Positions 11,147 to 26,000 of a stretch of 64,000 nt of DNA are shown here, piece after piece. Each line of letters begins with the position of its first letter. The first letter of the stretch is position 1. The DNA comes from Nemertoderma westbladi (lineage: Eukaryota > Xenacoelomorpha > Nemertodermatida > Nemertodermatidae), in NCBI GenBank assembly GCA_032718475.1, contig JAUCBJ010006846.1, positions 24,329 to 88,328 on the forward strand. Direction: 5' to 3'. The notes beneath the pieces are model-generated. The model ran no database searches. It was not told the DNA's origin and saw only the letters and a list, made by a program, of their open reading frames with translations. The translations under genes were made by a program, and so were the position numbers.

Positions 11147-11724
11147 CAATAGATGGAAATTTGCCTGACAGCCAGATAGCCTGACATCACGACTAATTCA
11201 AGTGTTGTTGGGGGGGGGGGGGGGGGGGGGGGGGTAGTTATGAAACAAATTTTTAATGTTTTAATATAAGTTGTAGATGTCAAGATATAGTTATTTAAAC
11301 TGCTAACTAGCAGTTAAATCTCGTTAAGTTGGGAGGGTGGCGGCATCATTAAATTACATGTAAACAGCAAAACCTTCCTTTATTCATATTTCTGTAGTTT
11401 AAATCTGTTAAAGAGTTTTGAATAACTTCGACCAAAACTAAGTTTTTAAATTAATTTTAAAAAAATTTAACCAAAATTTTAATTAAAACAAAATAACACA
11501 GAAAACCTTATTAATTATTAACAACTAAGAGACTATTTAAAAAGAAAATCAGTGGCGGTCCGTGGCCAAAATTTTTGGTTGGGCCTGACCCAAAAATTTA
11601 TGAATACAGTGGACTCATTGAGACACCAAAATGTTCAATTTAGGGGCAATACTGCTCCCCCCCCCCCCCCATTTTGAGTTAAGCTCACAAAATAACTGAT
11701 TACATAATTATCAATCTCGAAAAG
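11147..11724. other. AT-rich non-coding stretch with G25 and C14 tracts
   Basis: Contains G25 at 11210-11234 and C14 at 11657-11670. At 11550 the sequence CAGTGGCGGTCCGTGGCC looks like one end of a hAT-type DNA transposon, but no matching inverted end is present in the window, so this is weak. No coding region. Confidence 0.5.
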
Positions 11725-12207
11725 TTATGGGTCGCCCCACCCTCCCCCTACATTTGTAATATATCGTCTAGGTTGGCTTGTCTGGGTAGAGTCCCGCGCA
11801 CGACTGGTTGCTAGTGATAGCCTCTGGAACACGAAAGAGGTTGAGCGTGGCTCGCCGGTGGCTCGAGCAATCCTACGTCCAATCTCGTTTAAAATGGCTG
11901 TTCCCTCCTCTGCTATGGGCCCGAGGGTTTCAGTGGCTATGGTGGCGCTGATATAGTTGTGTTGGAGATCTGCATATTTGTTGCCCTTGGTGGTTTCGGC
12001 TAAGGCTGCGGCGGCACCAGCCTGATGTGCTGCGGAGGTGTGATGGTGCAAGGGTGTCCCTCCATGTGTAGTGTAATCCCACACCAATGGTTTACCTAAT
12101 GACCAGGGGGCTAGGGACATGCCGTCTGGTTTCTTCCCGTCTCTGGCTATGCCTCGCGGTGAGATATTTAAATTATAGTCGGGTAGGTTGTTGAACTGCT
12201 CACTTGG
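11725..12207 (-). pseudogene. C-terminal remnant of a restriction-like-endonuclease retroelement
   Basis: The minus frame is open from about 12205 (FNNLPDYNLNISPRGIARD) through KKPDGMSLAPWSLGKPLVWD to a stop at 11725. The PD followed 15 residues later by D, with K just beforehand, has the shape of the PD-(D/E)XK nuclease site at the C-terminus of RLE-type non-LTR elements. The downstream part (KYADLQHNYISATIATETLG, then GRRIARATGEPRSTSFVFQR) matches my memory of the tail of such proteins in marine invertebrates. The frame meets an in-frame stop just upstream of 12205, so only about 150 residues survive. It may be the same family as the RT fragment at 44955-46600, whose own nuclease core is missing. 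Confidence 0.6.
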
Positions 12208-12354
12208 TTATGATTACTATGAGATTGAACAGAAAGTGGCACTAGGTACCACCACAAACTATCGTTAGTATCTGTTATTCGTTCACCTATTGAACAAGGA
12301 GATTATTAGTTCTGCTGAATAAGATTAGTAAATTATGTAAAAGTGTTCAATTTA

Positions 12355-12407
12355 GGGAAAGGAGCAGGTTGCAATGGGACGTTATTATATCCAAAACAAT
12401 AAACGCA
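12355..12407 (+). repeat. Dispersed repeat copy (GGGAAAGGAGCAGGTT family)
   Basis: GGGAAAGGAGCAGGTTGCA followed by ATCCAAAACAATAAACG. Relatives are at 51280-51470 (three copies, minus strand), 52821-52872 (plus, inside the MITE) and 57257-57331 (plus, inside the SOAT intron). Confidence 0.7.
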
Positions 12408-12429
12408 AGTCATTGTAATAAGTTACGGC

Positions 12430-12621
12430 TGCATTTTTGGGAGTAATCAGCAGTTAGTTGCGTAGATTTCCCCCATCTGAAGTTTACCTCAGTCATAATT
12501 GAAACACTTACTTGTCCTGGGTTTGCTGGCTCTCAATCTACATCGGACTTCTCCAGTCAGGATTCTGTTGTCACTCGATTCGATTCTAATTAGTTTGAAG
12601 AACCTCACTGTTAATTATGAT
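12430..12621 (-). pseudogene. LINE endonuclease fragment and 90-bp founder monomer at the left edge of the satellite
   Basis: Read on the minus strand, 12621 to about 12460 gives FKLIRIESSDNRILTGEVRC, then RLRASKPRTSK, then NYD-stop-GKL. The RTE-like LINE at 49.7-49.9 kb in the same orientation reads FSLIGTDHRIVTAEIKL, SLRASKTRTSK, NYDWEKL. The match continues outside the array, so this is a true LINE fragment and not a chance resemblance of one monomer. The stretch 12532-12621 is 90 bp from one CTCAA to the next, against 89 bp for the corresponding LINE segment. It differs from the array monomer mainly by retaining a 15-bp segment (CGGACTTCTCCAGTC at 12545-12559). Confidence 0.75.
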
Positions 12622-15600
12622 CTCAAACTACATAGGATTCTGTTGTCACGATTCGATTCTAATTAGTTTGAAGAACCTCACTGATAATTATGCTCTCAAA
12701 CTACATAGGATTCTGTTGTCACGATTCGATTCTATTTAGTTTGAAGAACCTCACTGTTAATTATGCTCTCAAACTACATAGGATTCTGTTGTCACGATTC
12801 GATTCTAATTAGTTTGAAGAACCTCACTGTTAATTATGCTCTCAAACTACATAGGATTCTGTTGTCACGATTCGATTATAATTAGTTTGAAGAACCTCAC
12901 TGTTAATTATGATCTCAAACTACATAGGATTCTGTTGTCACTCGATTCGATTCTAATTAGGTTGAAGAACCTCACTGTTAATTATGCTCTCAAACTACAT
13001 AGGATTCTGTTGTCACTCGATTCGATTCTAATTAGGTTGAAGAACCTCACTGCTAATTATGCTCTCAAACTACATAGGATTCTGTTGTCACTCGATTCGA
13101 TTCTAATTAGGTTGAAGAACCTCACTGTTAATTATGCTCTCAAACTACATAGGATTCTGTTGTCACTCGATTCGATTCTAATTAGGTTGAAGAACCTCAC
13201 TGTTAATTATGCTCTCAAACTACATAGGATTCTGTTGTCACTCGATTCGATTCTAATTAGTTTGAAGAACCTCACTGTTAATTATGCTCTCAAAATACAT
13301 AGGATTCTGTTGTCACTCGATTCGATTCTAATTAGGTTGAAGAACCTCACTGTTAATTATGCTCTCAAACTACATAGGATTCTGTTGTCACACGATTCGA
13401 TTCTAATTAGTTTGAAGAACCTCACTGCTAATTATGCTCTCAAACTACATAGGATTCTGTTGTCACACGATTCTATTATAATTAGTTTGAAGAATCTCAC
13501 TGTTAATTATGCTCTCAAACTACATAGGATTCTGTTGTCACTCGATTCGATTCTAATTAGGTTGAAGAACCTCACTGTTAATTATGCTCTCAAACTACAT
13601 AGGATTCTGTTGTCACTCGATTCGATTCTAATTAGGTTGAAGAACCTCACTGTTAATTATGCTCTCAAACTACATAGGATTCTGTTGTCACACGATTCGA
13701 TTCTAATTAGTTTGAAGAACCTCACTGATAATTATGCTCTCAAACTACATAGGATTCTGTTGTCACTCGATTCGATTCTAATTAGTTTGAAGAACCTCAC
13801 TGATAATTATGCTCTCAAATTACATAGGATTATGTTGTCACTCGATTCGATTCTAATTAGTTTGAAGAACCTCACTGTTAATTATGCTCTCAAACTACAT
13901 AGGATTCTGTTGTCACGATTCGATTCTAATTAGTTTGAAGAACCTCACTGTTAATTATGCTCTCAAACTACATAGGATTCTGTTGTCACGATTCGATTCT
14001 AATTAGTTTGAAGAACCTCACTGTTAATTATGATCTCAAACTACATAGGATTCTGTTGTCACTCGATTCGATTCTAATTAGGTTGAAGAACCTCACTGTT
14101 AATTATGCTCTCAAACTACATAGGATTCTGTTGTCACGATTCGATTATAATTAGTTTGAAGAACCTCACTGTTAATTATGCTCTCAAACTACATAGGATT
14201 CTGTTGTCACTCGATTCGATTCTAATTAGGTTGAAGAACCTCACTGTTAATTATGATCTCAAACTACATAGGATTCTGTTGTCACGATTCGATTCTAATT
14301 AGTTTGAAGAACCTCACTGTTAATTATGCTCTCAAACTACATAGGATTCTGTTGTCACGATTCGATTCTAATTAGTTTGAAGAACCTCACTGTTAATTAT
14401 GATCTCAAACTACATAGGATTCTGTTGTCACTCGATTCGATTCTAATTAGGTTGAAGAACCTCACTGTTAATTATGCTCTCAAACTACATAGGATTCTGT
14501 TGTCACTCGATTCGATTCTAATTAGGTTGAAGAACCTCACTGTTAATTATGCTCTCAAACTAAATAGGATTCTGTTGTCACTCGATTCGATTATAATTAG
14601 TTTGAAGAACCTCACTGTTAATTATGCTCTCAAAATACATAGGATTCTGTTGTCACTCGATTCGATTCTAATTAGGTTGAAGAACCTCACTGTTAATTAT
14701 GCTCTCAAACTACATAGGATTCTGTTGTCACGATTCGATTCTAATTAGTTTGAAGAACCTCACTGCTAATTATGCTCTCAAACTACATAGGATTCTGTTG
14801 TCACTCGATTCGATTATAATTAGTTTGAAGAACCTCACTGCTAATTATGCTCTCAAACTACATAGGATTCTGTTGTCACTCGATTCGATTATAATTAGTT
14901 TGAAGAACCTCACTGCTAATTATGCTCTCAAACTACATAGGATTCTGTTGTCACACGATTCGATTCTAATTAGTTTGAAGAACCTCACTGCTAATTATGC
15001 TCTCAAACTACATAGGATTCTGTTGTCACTCGATTCGATTATAATTAGTTTGAAGAACCTCACTGCTAATTATGCTCTCAAACTACATAGGATTCTGTTG
15101 TCACTCGATTCGATTCTAATTAGTTTGAAGAACCTCACTGTTAATTATGCTCTCAAATTACATAGGATTCTGTTGTCACTCGATTCGATTATAATTAGTT
15201 TGAAGAACCTCACTGTTAATTATGCTCTCAAACTACATAGGATTCTGTTGTCACTCGATTCGATTCTAATTAGTTTGAAGAACCTCACTGATAATTATGC
15301 TCTCAAATTACATAGGATTCTGTTGTCACTCGATTCGATTCTAATTAGTTTGAAGAACCTCACTGATAATTATGCTCTCAAACTACATAGGATTCTGTTG
15401 TCACTCGATTCGATTCTAATTAGTTTGAAGAACCTCACTGTTAATTATGCTCTCAAACTACATAGGATTCTGTTGTCACACGATTCGATTCTAATTAGTT
15501 TGAAGAACCTCACTGTTAATTATGCTCTCAAACTACATAGGATTCTGTTGTCACACGATTCGATTCTAATTAGTTTGAAGAACCTCACTGATAATTATGC

Positions 15601-18600
15601 TCTCAAATTACATAGGATTCTGTTGTCACTCGATTCGATTCTAATTAGTTTGAAGAACCTCACTGATAATTATGCTCTCAAACTACATAGGATTCTGTTG
15701 TCACTCGATTCGATTCTAATTAGTTTGAAGAACCTCACTGTTAATTATGCTCTCAAACTACATAGGATTCTGTTGTCACACGATTCGATTCTAATTAGTT
15801 TGAAGAACCTCACTGATAATTATGCTCTCAAACTACATAGGATTCTGTTGTCACTCGATTCGATTCTAATTAGTTTGAAGAACCTCACTGTTAATTATGC
15901 TCTCAAACTACATAGGATTCTGTTGTCACACGATTCGATTCTAATTAGTTTGAAGAACCTCACTGATAATTATGCTCTCAAACTACATAGGATTCTGTTG
16001 TCACTCGATTCGATTATAATTAGTTTGAAGAACCTCACTGTTAATTATGCTCTCAAACTACATAGGATTCTGTTGTCACACGATTCGATTCTAATTAGTT
16101 TGAAGAACCTCACTGTTAATTATGCTCTCAAACTACATAGGATTCTGTTGTCACACGATTCGATTCTAATTAGTTTGAAGAACCTCACTGATAATTATGC
16201 TCTCAAACTACATAGGATTCTGTTGTCACACGATTCGATTCTAATTAGTTTGAGGAACCTCACTGATAATTATGCTCTCAAACTACATAGGATTCTGTTG
16301 TCACTCGATTCGATTCTAATTAGTTTGAAGAACCTCACTGTTAATTATGCTCTCAAACTACATAGGATTCTGTTGTCACACGATTCGATTCTAATTAGTT
16401 TGAAGAACCTCACTGATAATTATGCTCTCAAACTACATAGGATTCTGTTGTCACTCGATTCGATTCTAATTAGTTTGAAGAACCTCACTGATAATTATGC
16501 TCTCAAATTACATAGGATTATGTTGTCACTCGATTCGATTCTAATTAGTTTGAAGAACCTCACTGATAATTATGCTCTCAAACTACATAGGATTCTGTTG
16601 TCACTCGATTCGATTCTAATTAGTTTGAAGAACCTCACTGATAATTATGCTCTCAAACTACATAGGATTCTGTTGTCACTCGATTCGATTCTAATTAGTT
16701 TGAAGAACCTCACTGATAATTATGCTCTCAAACTACATAGGATTCTGTTGTCACTCGATTCGATTCTAATTAGTTTGAAGAACCTCACTGATAATTATGC
16801 TCTCAAACTACATAGGATTCTGTTGTCACTCGATTCGATTCTAATTAGTTTGAAGAACCTCACTGATAATTATGCTCTCAAACTACATAGGATTCTGTTG
16901 TCACTCGATTCGATTCTAATTAGTTTGAAGAACCTCACTGCTAATTATGCTCTCAAACTACATAGGATTCTGTTGTCACGATTCGATTATAACTAGGTTG
17001 AAGAACCTCACTGTTAATTATGCTCTCAAACTACATAGGATTCTGTTGTCACTCGATTCGATTCTAATTAGTTTGAAGAACCTCACTGTTAATTATGCTC
17101 TCAAACTACATAGGATTCTGTTGTCACTCGATTCGATTCTAATTAGTTTGAAGAACCTCACTGTTAATTATGCTCTCAAACTACATAGGATTCTGTTGTC
17201 ACTCGATTCGATTCTAATTAGTTTGAAGAACCTCACTGATAATTATGATCTCAAACTACATAGGATTCTGTTGTCACTCGATTCGATTCTAATTAGTTTG
17301 AAGAACCTCACTGCTAATTATGCTCTCAAACTACATAGGATTCTGTTGTCACTCGATTCGATTATAATTAGTTTGAAGAACCTCACTGTTAATTATGCTC
17401 TCAAACTACATAGGATTCTGTTGTCACTCGATTCGATTCTAATTAGGTTGAAGAACCTCACTGTTAATTATGCTCTCAAACTACATAGGATTCTGTTGTC
17501 ACTCGATTCGATTCTAATTAGTTTGAAGAACCTCACTGTTAATTATGCTCTCAAACTACATAGGATTCTGTTGTCACTCGATTCGATTATAATTAGGTTG
17601 AAGAACCTCACTGTTAATTATGATCTCAAACTACATAGGATTCTGTTGTCACTCGATTCGATTCTAATTAGGTTGAAGAACCTCACTGTTAATTATGCTC
17701 TCAAACTACATAGGATTCTGTTGTCACTCGATTCGATTAAATTAGGTTGAAGAACCTCACTGTTAATTATGATCTCAAACTACATAGGATTCTGTTGTCA
17801 CTCGATTCGATTCTATTTAGTTTGAAAAACCTCACTGTTAATTATGCTCTCAAACTACATAGGATTCTGTTGTCACTCGATTCGATTATAATTAGTTTGA
17901 AAAACCTCACTGTTAATTATGCTCTCAAACTACATAGGATTCTGTTGTCACGATTCGATTCTAATTAGTTTGAAGAACCTCACTGTTAATTATGATCTCA
18001 AACTACATAGGATTCTGTTGTCACACGATTCGATTCTAATTAGTTTGAAGAACCTCACTGTTAATTATGCTCTCAAACTACATAGGATTCTGTTGTCACG
18101 ATTCGATTAAATTAGGTTGAAGAACCTCACTGTTAATTATGATCTCAAACTACGTAGGATTCTGTTGTCACTCGATTCGATTAAATTAGGTTGAAGAACC
18201 TCACTGTTAATTATGATCTCAAACTACATAGGATTCTGTTGTCACTCGATTCGATTCTATTTAGTTTGAAAAACCTCACTGTTAATTATGCTCTCAAACT
18301 ACATAGGATTCTGTTGTCACTCGATTCGATTATAATTAGGTTGAAGAACCTCACTGCTAATTATGCTCTCAAACTACATAGGATTCTGTTGTCACTCGAT
18401 TCGATTATAATTAGTTTGAAAAACCTCACTGTTAATTATGCTCTCAAACTACATAGGATTCTGTTGTCACTCGATTCGATTCTAATTAGGTTGAAGAACC
18501 TCACTGTTAATTATGCTCTCAAACTACATAGGATTCTGTTGTCACTCGATTCGATTAAATTAGGTTGAAGAACCTCACTGTTAATTATGATCTCAAACTA

Positions 18601-21600
18601 CATAGGATTCTGTTGTCACTCGATTCGATTCTATTTAGTTTGAAAAACCTCACTGTTAATTATGCTCTCAAACTACATAGGATTCTGTTGTCACTCGATT
18701 CGATTAAATTAGTTTGAAGAACCTCACTGCTAATTATGCTCTCAAAATACATAGGATTCTGTTGTCACACGATTCGATTCTAATTAGTTTGAAGAACCTC
18801 ACTGTTAATTATGCTCTCAAATTACATAGGATTATGTTGTCACTCGATTCGATTCTAATTAGTTTGAAGAACCTCACTGTTAATTATGCTCTCAAATTAC
18901 ATAGGATTCTGTTGTCACTCGATTCGATTATAATTAGTTTGAAGAACCTCACTGTTAATTATGCTCTCAAACTACATAGGATTCTGTTGTCACTCGATTC
19001 GATTCTAATTAGTTTGAAGAACCTCACTGTTAATTATGCTCTCAAACTACATAGGATTCTGTTGTCACACGATTCGATTCTAATTAGTTTGAAGAACCTC
19101 ACTGTTAATTATGCTCTCAAACTACATAGGATTCTGTTGTCACACGATTCGATTCTAATTAGTTTGAAGAACCTCACTGATAATTATGCTCTCAAATTAC
19201 ATAGGATTCTGTTGTCACTCGATTCGATTCTAATTAGTTTGAAGAACCTCACTGATAATTATGCTCTCAAATTACATAGGATTCTGTTGTCACTCGATTC
19301 GATTCTAATTAGTTTGAAGAACCTCACTGTTAATTATGCTCTCAAACTACATAGGATTCTGTTGTCACACGATTCGATTCTAATTAGTTTGAAGAACCTC
19401 ACTGTTAATTATGCTCTCAAATTACATAGGATTCTGTTGTCACTCGATTCGATTCTAATTAGTTTGAAGAACCTCACTGTTAATTATGCTCTCAAACTAC
19501 ATAGGATTCTGTTGTCACACGATTCGATTCTAATTAGTTTGAAGAACCTCACTGTTAATTATGCTCTCAAACTACATAGGATTCTGTTGTCACACGATTC
19601 GATTCTAATTAGTTTGAAGAACCTCACTGATAATTATGCTCTCAAATTACATAGGATTCTGTTGTCACTCGATTCGATTCTAATTAGTTTGAAGAACCTC
19701 ACTGATAATTATGCTCTCAAACTACATAGGATTCTGTTGTCACTCGATTCGATTCTAATTAGTTTGAAGAACCTCACTGTTAATTATGCTCTCAAACTAC
19801 ATAGGATTCTGTTGTCACACGATTCGATTCTAATTAGTTTGAAGAACCTCACTGTTAATTATGCTCTCAAACTACATAGGATTCTGTTGTCACGATTCGA
19901 TTCTAATTAGTTTGAAGAACCTCACTGTTAATTATGCTCTCAAACTACATAGGATTCTGTTGTCACTCGATTCGATTCTAATTAGGTTGAAGAACCTCAC
20001 TGTTAATTATGCTCTCAAACTACATAGGATTCTGTTGTCACTCGATTCGATTCTAATTAGTTTGAAGAACCTCACTGATAATTATGCTCTCAAACTACAT
20101 AGGATTCTGTTGTCACTCGATTCGATTCTAATTAGTTTGAAGAACCTCACTGCTAATTATGCTCTCAAACTACATAGGATTCTGTTGTCACTCGATTCGA
20201 TTATAATTAGTTTGAAGAACCTCACTGATAATTATGCTCTCAAACTACATAGGATTCTGTTGTCACTCGATTCGATTCTAATTAGTTTGAAGAACCTCAC
20301 TGATAATTATGCTCTCAAACTACATAGGATTCTGTTGTCACTCGATTCGATTCTAATTAGTTTGAAGAACCTCACTGTTAATTATGCTCTCAAACTACAT
20401 AGGATTCTGTTGTCACACGATTCGATTCTAATTAGTTTGAAGAACCTCACTGATAATTATGCTCTCAAACTACATAGGATTCTGTTGTCACTCGATTCGA
20501 TTCTAATTAGTTTGAAGAACCTCACTGCTAATTATGCTCTCAAACTACATAGGATTCTGTTGTCACTCGATTCGATTATAATTAGTTTGAAGAACCTCAC
20601 TGATAATTATGCTCTCAAACTATATAGGATTCTGTTGTCACTCGATTCGATTCTAATTAGTTTGAAGAACCTCACTGATAATTATGCTCTCAAATTACAT
20701 AGGATTCTGTTGTCACTCGATTCGATTCTAATTAGTTTGAAGAACCTCACTGTTAATTATGCTCTCAAACTACATAGGATTCTGTTGTCACACGATTCGA
20801 TTCTAATTAGTTTGAAGAACCTCACTGTTAATTATGCTCTCAAACTACATAGGATTCTGTTGTCACACGATTCGATTCTAATTAGTTTGAAGAACCTCAC
20901 TGATAATTATGCTCTCAAATTACATAGGATTCTGTTGTCACTCGATTCGATTCTAATTAGTTTGAAGAACCTCACTGATAATTATGCTCTCAAACTACAT
21001 AGGATTCTGTTGTCACTCGATTCGATTCTAATTAGTTTGAAGAACCTCACTGTTAATTATGCTCTCAAACTACATAGGATTCTGTTGTCACACGATTCGA
21101 TTCTAATTAGTTTGAAGAACCTCACTGTTAATTATGCTCTCAAACTACATAGGATTCTGTTGTCACACGATTCGATTCTAATTAGTTTGAAGAACCTCAC
21201 TGATAATTATGCTCTCAAATTACATAGGATTCTGTTGTCACTCGATTCGATTCTAATTAGTTTGAAGAACCTCACTGATAATTATGCTCTCAAACTACAT
21301 AGGATTCTGTTGTCACTCGATTCGATTCTAATTAGTTTGAAGAACCTCACTGTTAATTATGCTCTCAAACTACATAGGATTCTGTTGTCACACGATTCGA
21401 TTCTAATTAGTTTGAAGAACCTCACTGTTAATTATGCTCTCAAACTACATAGGATTCTGTTGTCACGATTCGATTCTAATTAGTTTGAAGAACCTCACTG
21501 TTAATTATGCTCTCAAACTACATAGGATTCTGTTGTCACTCGATTCGATTCTAATTAGGTTGAAGAACCTCACTGTTAATTATGCTCTCAAACTACATAG

Positions 21601-23004
21601 GATTCTGTTGTCACTCGATTCGATTCTAATTAGTTTGAAGAACCTCACTGATAATTATGCTCTCAAACTACATAGGATTCTGTTGTCACTCGATTCGATT
21701 CTAATTAGTTTGAAGAACCTCACTGCTAATTATGCTCTCAAACTACATAGGATTCTGTTGTCACTCGATTCGATTATAATTAGTTTGAAGAACCTCACTG
21801 ATAATTATGCTCTCAAACTACATAGGATTCTGTTGTCACTCGATTCGATTCTAATTAGTTTGAAGAACCTCACTGATAATTATGCTCTCAAACTACATAG
21901 GATTCTGTTGTCACTCGATTCGATTCTAATTAGTTTGAAGAACCTCACTGTTAATTATACTCTCAAACTACATAGGATTCTGTTGTCACTCGATTCGATT
22001 CTAATTAGGTTGAAGAACCTCACTGTTAATTATGCTCTCAAACTACATAGGATTCTGTTGTCAATCGATTCGATTCTAATTAGGTTGAAGAACCTCACTG
22101 ATAATTATGCTCTCAAACTACATAGGATTCTGTTGTCACTCGATTCGATTCTAATTAGTTTGAAGAACCTCACTGTTAATTATGCTCTCAAACTACATAG
22201 GATTCTGTTGTCACACGATTCGATTCTAATTAGTTTGAAGAACCTCACTGATAATTATGCTCTCAAACTACATAGGATTCTGTTGTCACTCGATTCGATT
22301 ATAATTAGTTTGAAGAACCTCACTGTTAATTATGCTCTCAAACTACATAGGATTCTGTTGTCACACGATTCGATTCTAATTAGTTTGAAGAACCTCACTG
22401 TTAATTATGCTCTCAAACTACATAGGATTCTGTTGTCACACGATTCGATTCTAATTAGTTTGAAGAACCTCACTGATAATTATGCTCTCAAACTACATAG
22501 GATTCTGTTGTCACACGATTCGATTCTAATTAGTTTGAAGAACCTCACTGATAATTATGCTCTCAAACTACATAGGATTCTGTTGTCACTCGATTCGATT
22601 CTAATTAGTTTGAAGAACCTCACTGTTAATTATGCTCTCAAACTACATAGGATTCTGTTGTCACACGATTCGATTCTAATTAGTTTGAAGAACCTCACTG
22701 ATAATTATGCTCTCAAACTACATAGGATTCTGTTGTCACTCGATTCGATTCTAATTAGTTTGAAGAACCTCACTGATAATTATGCTCTCAAATTACATAG
22801 GATTATGTTGTCACTCGATTCGATTCTAATTAGTTTGAAGAACCTCACTGATAATTATGCTCTCAAACTACATAGGATTCTGTTGTCACTCGATTCGATT
22901 CTAATTAGTTTGAAGAACCTCACTGCTAATTATGCTCTCAAACTACATAGGATTCTGCTGTCACGATTCGATTATAACTAGGTTGAAGAACCTCACTGTT
23001 AATT

Positions 23005-26000
23005 ATGCTCTCAAACTACATAGGATTCTGTTGTCACGATTCGATTCTAATTAGTTTGAAGAACCTCACTGTTAATTATGCTCTCAAACTACATAGGATT
23101 CTGTTGTCACTCGATTCGATTCTAATTAGGTTGAAGAACCTCACTGTTAATTATGCTCTCAAACTACATAGGATTCTGTTGTCACTCGATTCGATTCTAA
23201 TTAGTTTGAAGAACCTCACTGATAATTATGCTCTCAAACTACATAGGATTCTGTTGTCACTCGATTCGATTCTAATTAGTTTGAAGAACCTCACTGCTAA
23301 TTATGCTCTCAAACTACATAGGATTCTGTTGTCACTCGATTCGATTATAATTAGTTTGAAGAACCTCACTGTTAATTATACTCTCAAACTACATAGGATT
23401 CTGTTGTCACTCGATTCGATTCTAATTAGGTTGAAGAACCTCACTGTTAATTATGCTCTCAAACTACATAGGATTCTGTTGTCACTCGATTCGATTATAA
23501 TTAGTTTGAAAAACCTCACTGTTAATTATGCTCTCAAACTACATAGGATTCTGTTGTCACTCGATTCGATTAAATTAGGTTGAAGAACCTCACTGTTAAT
23601 TATGATCTCAAACTACATAGGATTCTGTTGTCACTCGATTCGATTCTAATTAGGTTGAAGAACCTCACTGTTAATTATGCTCTCAAACTACATAGGATTC
23701 TGTTGTCACTCGATTCGATTCTAATTAGGTTGAAGAACCTCAATGTTAATTATGCTCTCAAACTACATAGGATTCTGTTGTCACTCGATTCGATTATAAT
23801 TAGTTTGAAGAACCTCACTGATAATTATGCTCTCAAACTACATAGGATTCTGTTGTCACTCGATTCGATTCTAATTAGTTTGAAGAACCTCACTGATAAT
23901 TATGCTCTCAAACTACATAGGATTCTGTTGTCACTCGATTCGATTCTAATTAGTTTGAAGAACCTCACTGTTAATTATACTCTCAAACTACATAGGATTC
24001 TGTTGTCACTCGATTCGATTCTAATTAGGTTGAAGAACCTCACTGTTAATTATGCTCTCAAACTACATAGGATTCTGTTGTCAATCGATTCGATTCTAAT
24101 TAGGTTGAAGAACCTCACTGATAATTATGCTCTCAAACTACATAGGATTCTGTTGTCACTCGATTCGATTCTAATTAGTTTGAAGAACCTCACTGTTAAT
24201 TATGCTCTCAAACTACATAGGATTCTGTTGTCACACGATTCGATTCTAATTAGTTTGAAGAACCTCACTGATAATTATGCTCTCAAACTACATAGGATTC
24301 TGTTGTCACTCGATTCGATTATAATTAGTTTGAAGAACCTCACTGTTAATTATGCTCTCAAACTACATAGGATTCTGTTGTCACACGATTCGATTCTAAT
24401 TAGTTTGAAGAACCTCACTGTTAATTATGCTCTCAAACTACATAGGATTCTGTTGTCACACGATTCGATTCTAATTAGTTTGAAGAACCTCACTGATAAT
24501 TATGCTCTCAAACTACATAGGATTCTGTTGTCACACGATTCGATTCTAATTAGTTTGAAGAACCTCACTGATAATTATGCTCTCAAACTACATAGGATTC
24601 TGTTGTCACTCGATTCGATTCTAATTAGTTTGAAGAACCTCACTGTTAATTATGCTCTCAAACTACATAGGATTCTGTTGTCACACGATTCGATTCTAAT
24701 TAGTTTGAAGAACCTCACTGATAATTATGCTCTCAAACTACATAGGATTCTGTTGTCACTCGATTCGATTCTAATTAGTTTGAAGAACCTCACTGATAAT
24801 TATGCTCTCAAATTACATAGGATTATGTTGTCACTCGATTCGATTCTAATTAGTTTGAAGAACCTCACTGATAATTATGCTCTCAAACTACATAGGATTC
24901 TGTTGTCACTCGATTCGATTCTAATTAGTTTGAAGAACCTCACTGCTAATTATGCTCTCAAACTACATAGGATTCTGCTGTCACGATTCGATTATAACTA
25001 GGTTGAAGAACCTCACTGTTAATTATGCTCTCAAACTACATAGGATTCTGTTGTCACGATTCGATTCTAATTAGTTTGAAGAACCTCACTGTTAATTATG
25101 CTCTCAAACTACATAGGATTCTGTTGTCACTCGATTCGATTCTAATTAGGTTGAAGAACCTCACTGTTAATTATGCTCTCAAACTACATAGGATTCTGTT
25201 GTCACTCGATTCGATTCTAATTAGTTTGAAGAACCTCACTGATAATTATGCTCTCAAACTACATAGGATTCTGTTGTCACTCGATTCGATTCTAATTAGT
25301 TTGAAGAACCTCACTGCTAATTATGCTCTCAAACTACATAGGATTCTGTTGTCACTCGATTCGATTATAATTAGTTTGAAGAACCTCACTGTTAATTATA
25401 CTCTCAAACTACATAGGATTCTGTTGTCACTCGATTCGATTCTAATTAGGTTGAAGAACCTCACTGTTAATTATGCTCTCAAACTACATAGGATTCTGTT
25501 GTCACTCGATTCGATTATAATTAGTTTGAAAAACCTCACTGTTAATTATGCTCTCAAACTACATAGGATTCTGTTGTCACTCGATTCGATTAAATTAGGT
25601 TGAAGAACCTCACTGTTAATTATGATCTCAAACTACATAGGATTCTGTTGTCACTCGATTCGATTCTAATTAGGTTGAAGAACCTCACTGTTAATTATGC
25701 TCTCAAACTACATAGGATTCTGTTGTCACTCGATTCGATTCTAATTAGGTTGAAGAACCTCAATGTTAATTATGCTCTCAAACTACATAGGATTCTGTTG
25801 TCACTCGATTCGATTCTAATTAGGTTGAAGAACCTCACTGTTAATTATGATCTCAAACTACATAGGATTCTGTTGTCACGATTCGATTCTAATTAGTTTG
25901 AAGAACCTCACTGTTAATTATGCTCTCAAACTACATAGGATTCTGTTGTCACGATTCGATTCTAATTAGTTTGAAGAACCTCACTGCTAATTATGCTCTC

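Noticed and set aside
11550-11567. hAT transposon end (CAGTGGCGGTCCGTGGCC)
   Set aside because: No inverted partner or target-site duplication in the window; kept only as a remark.
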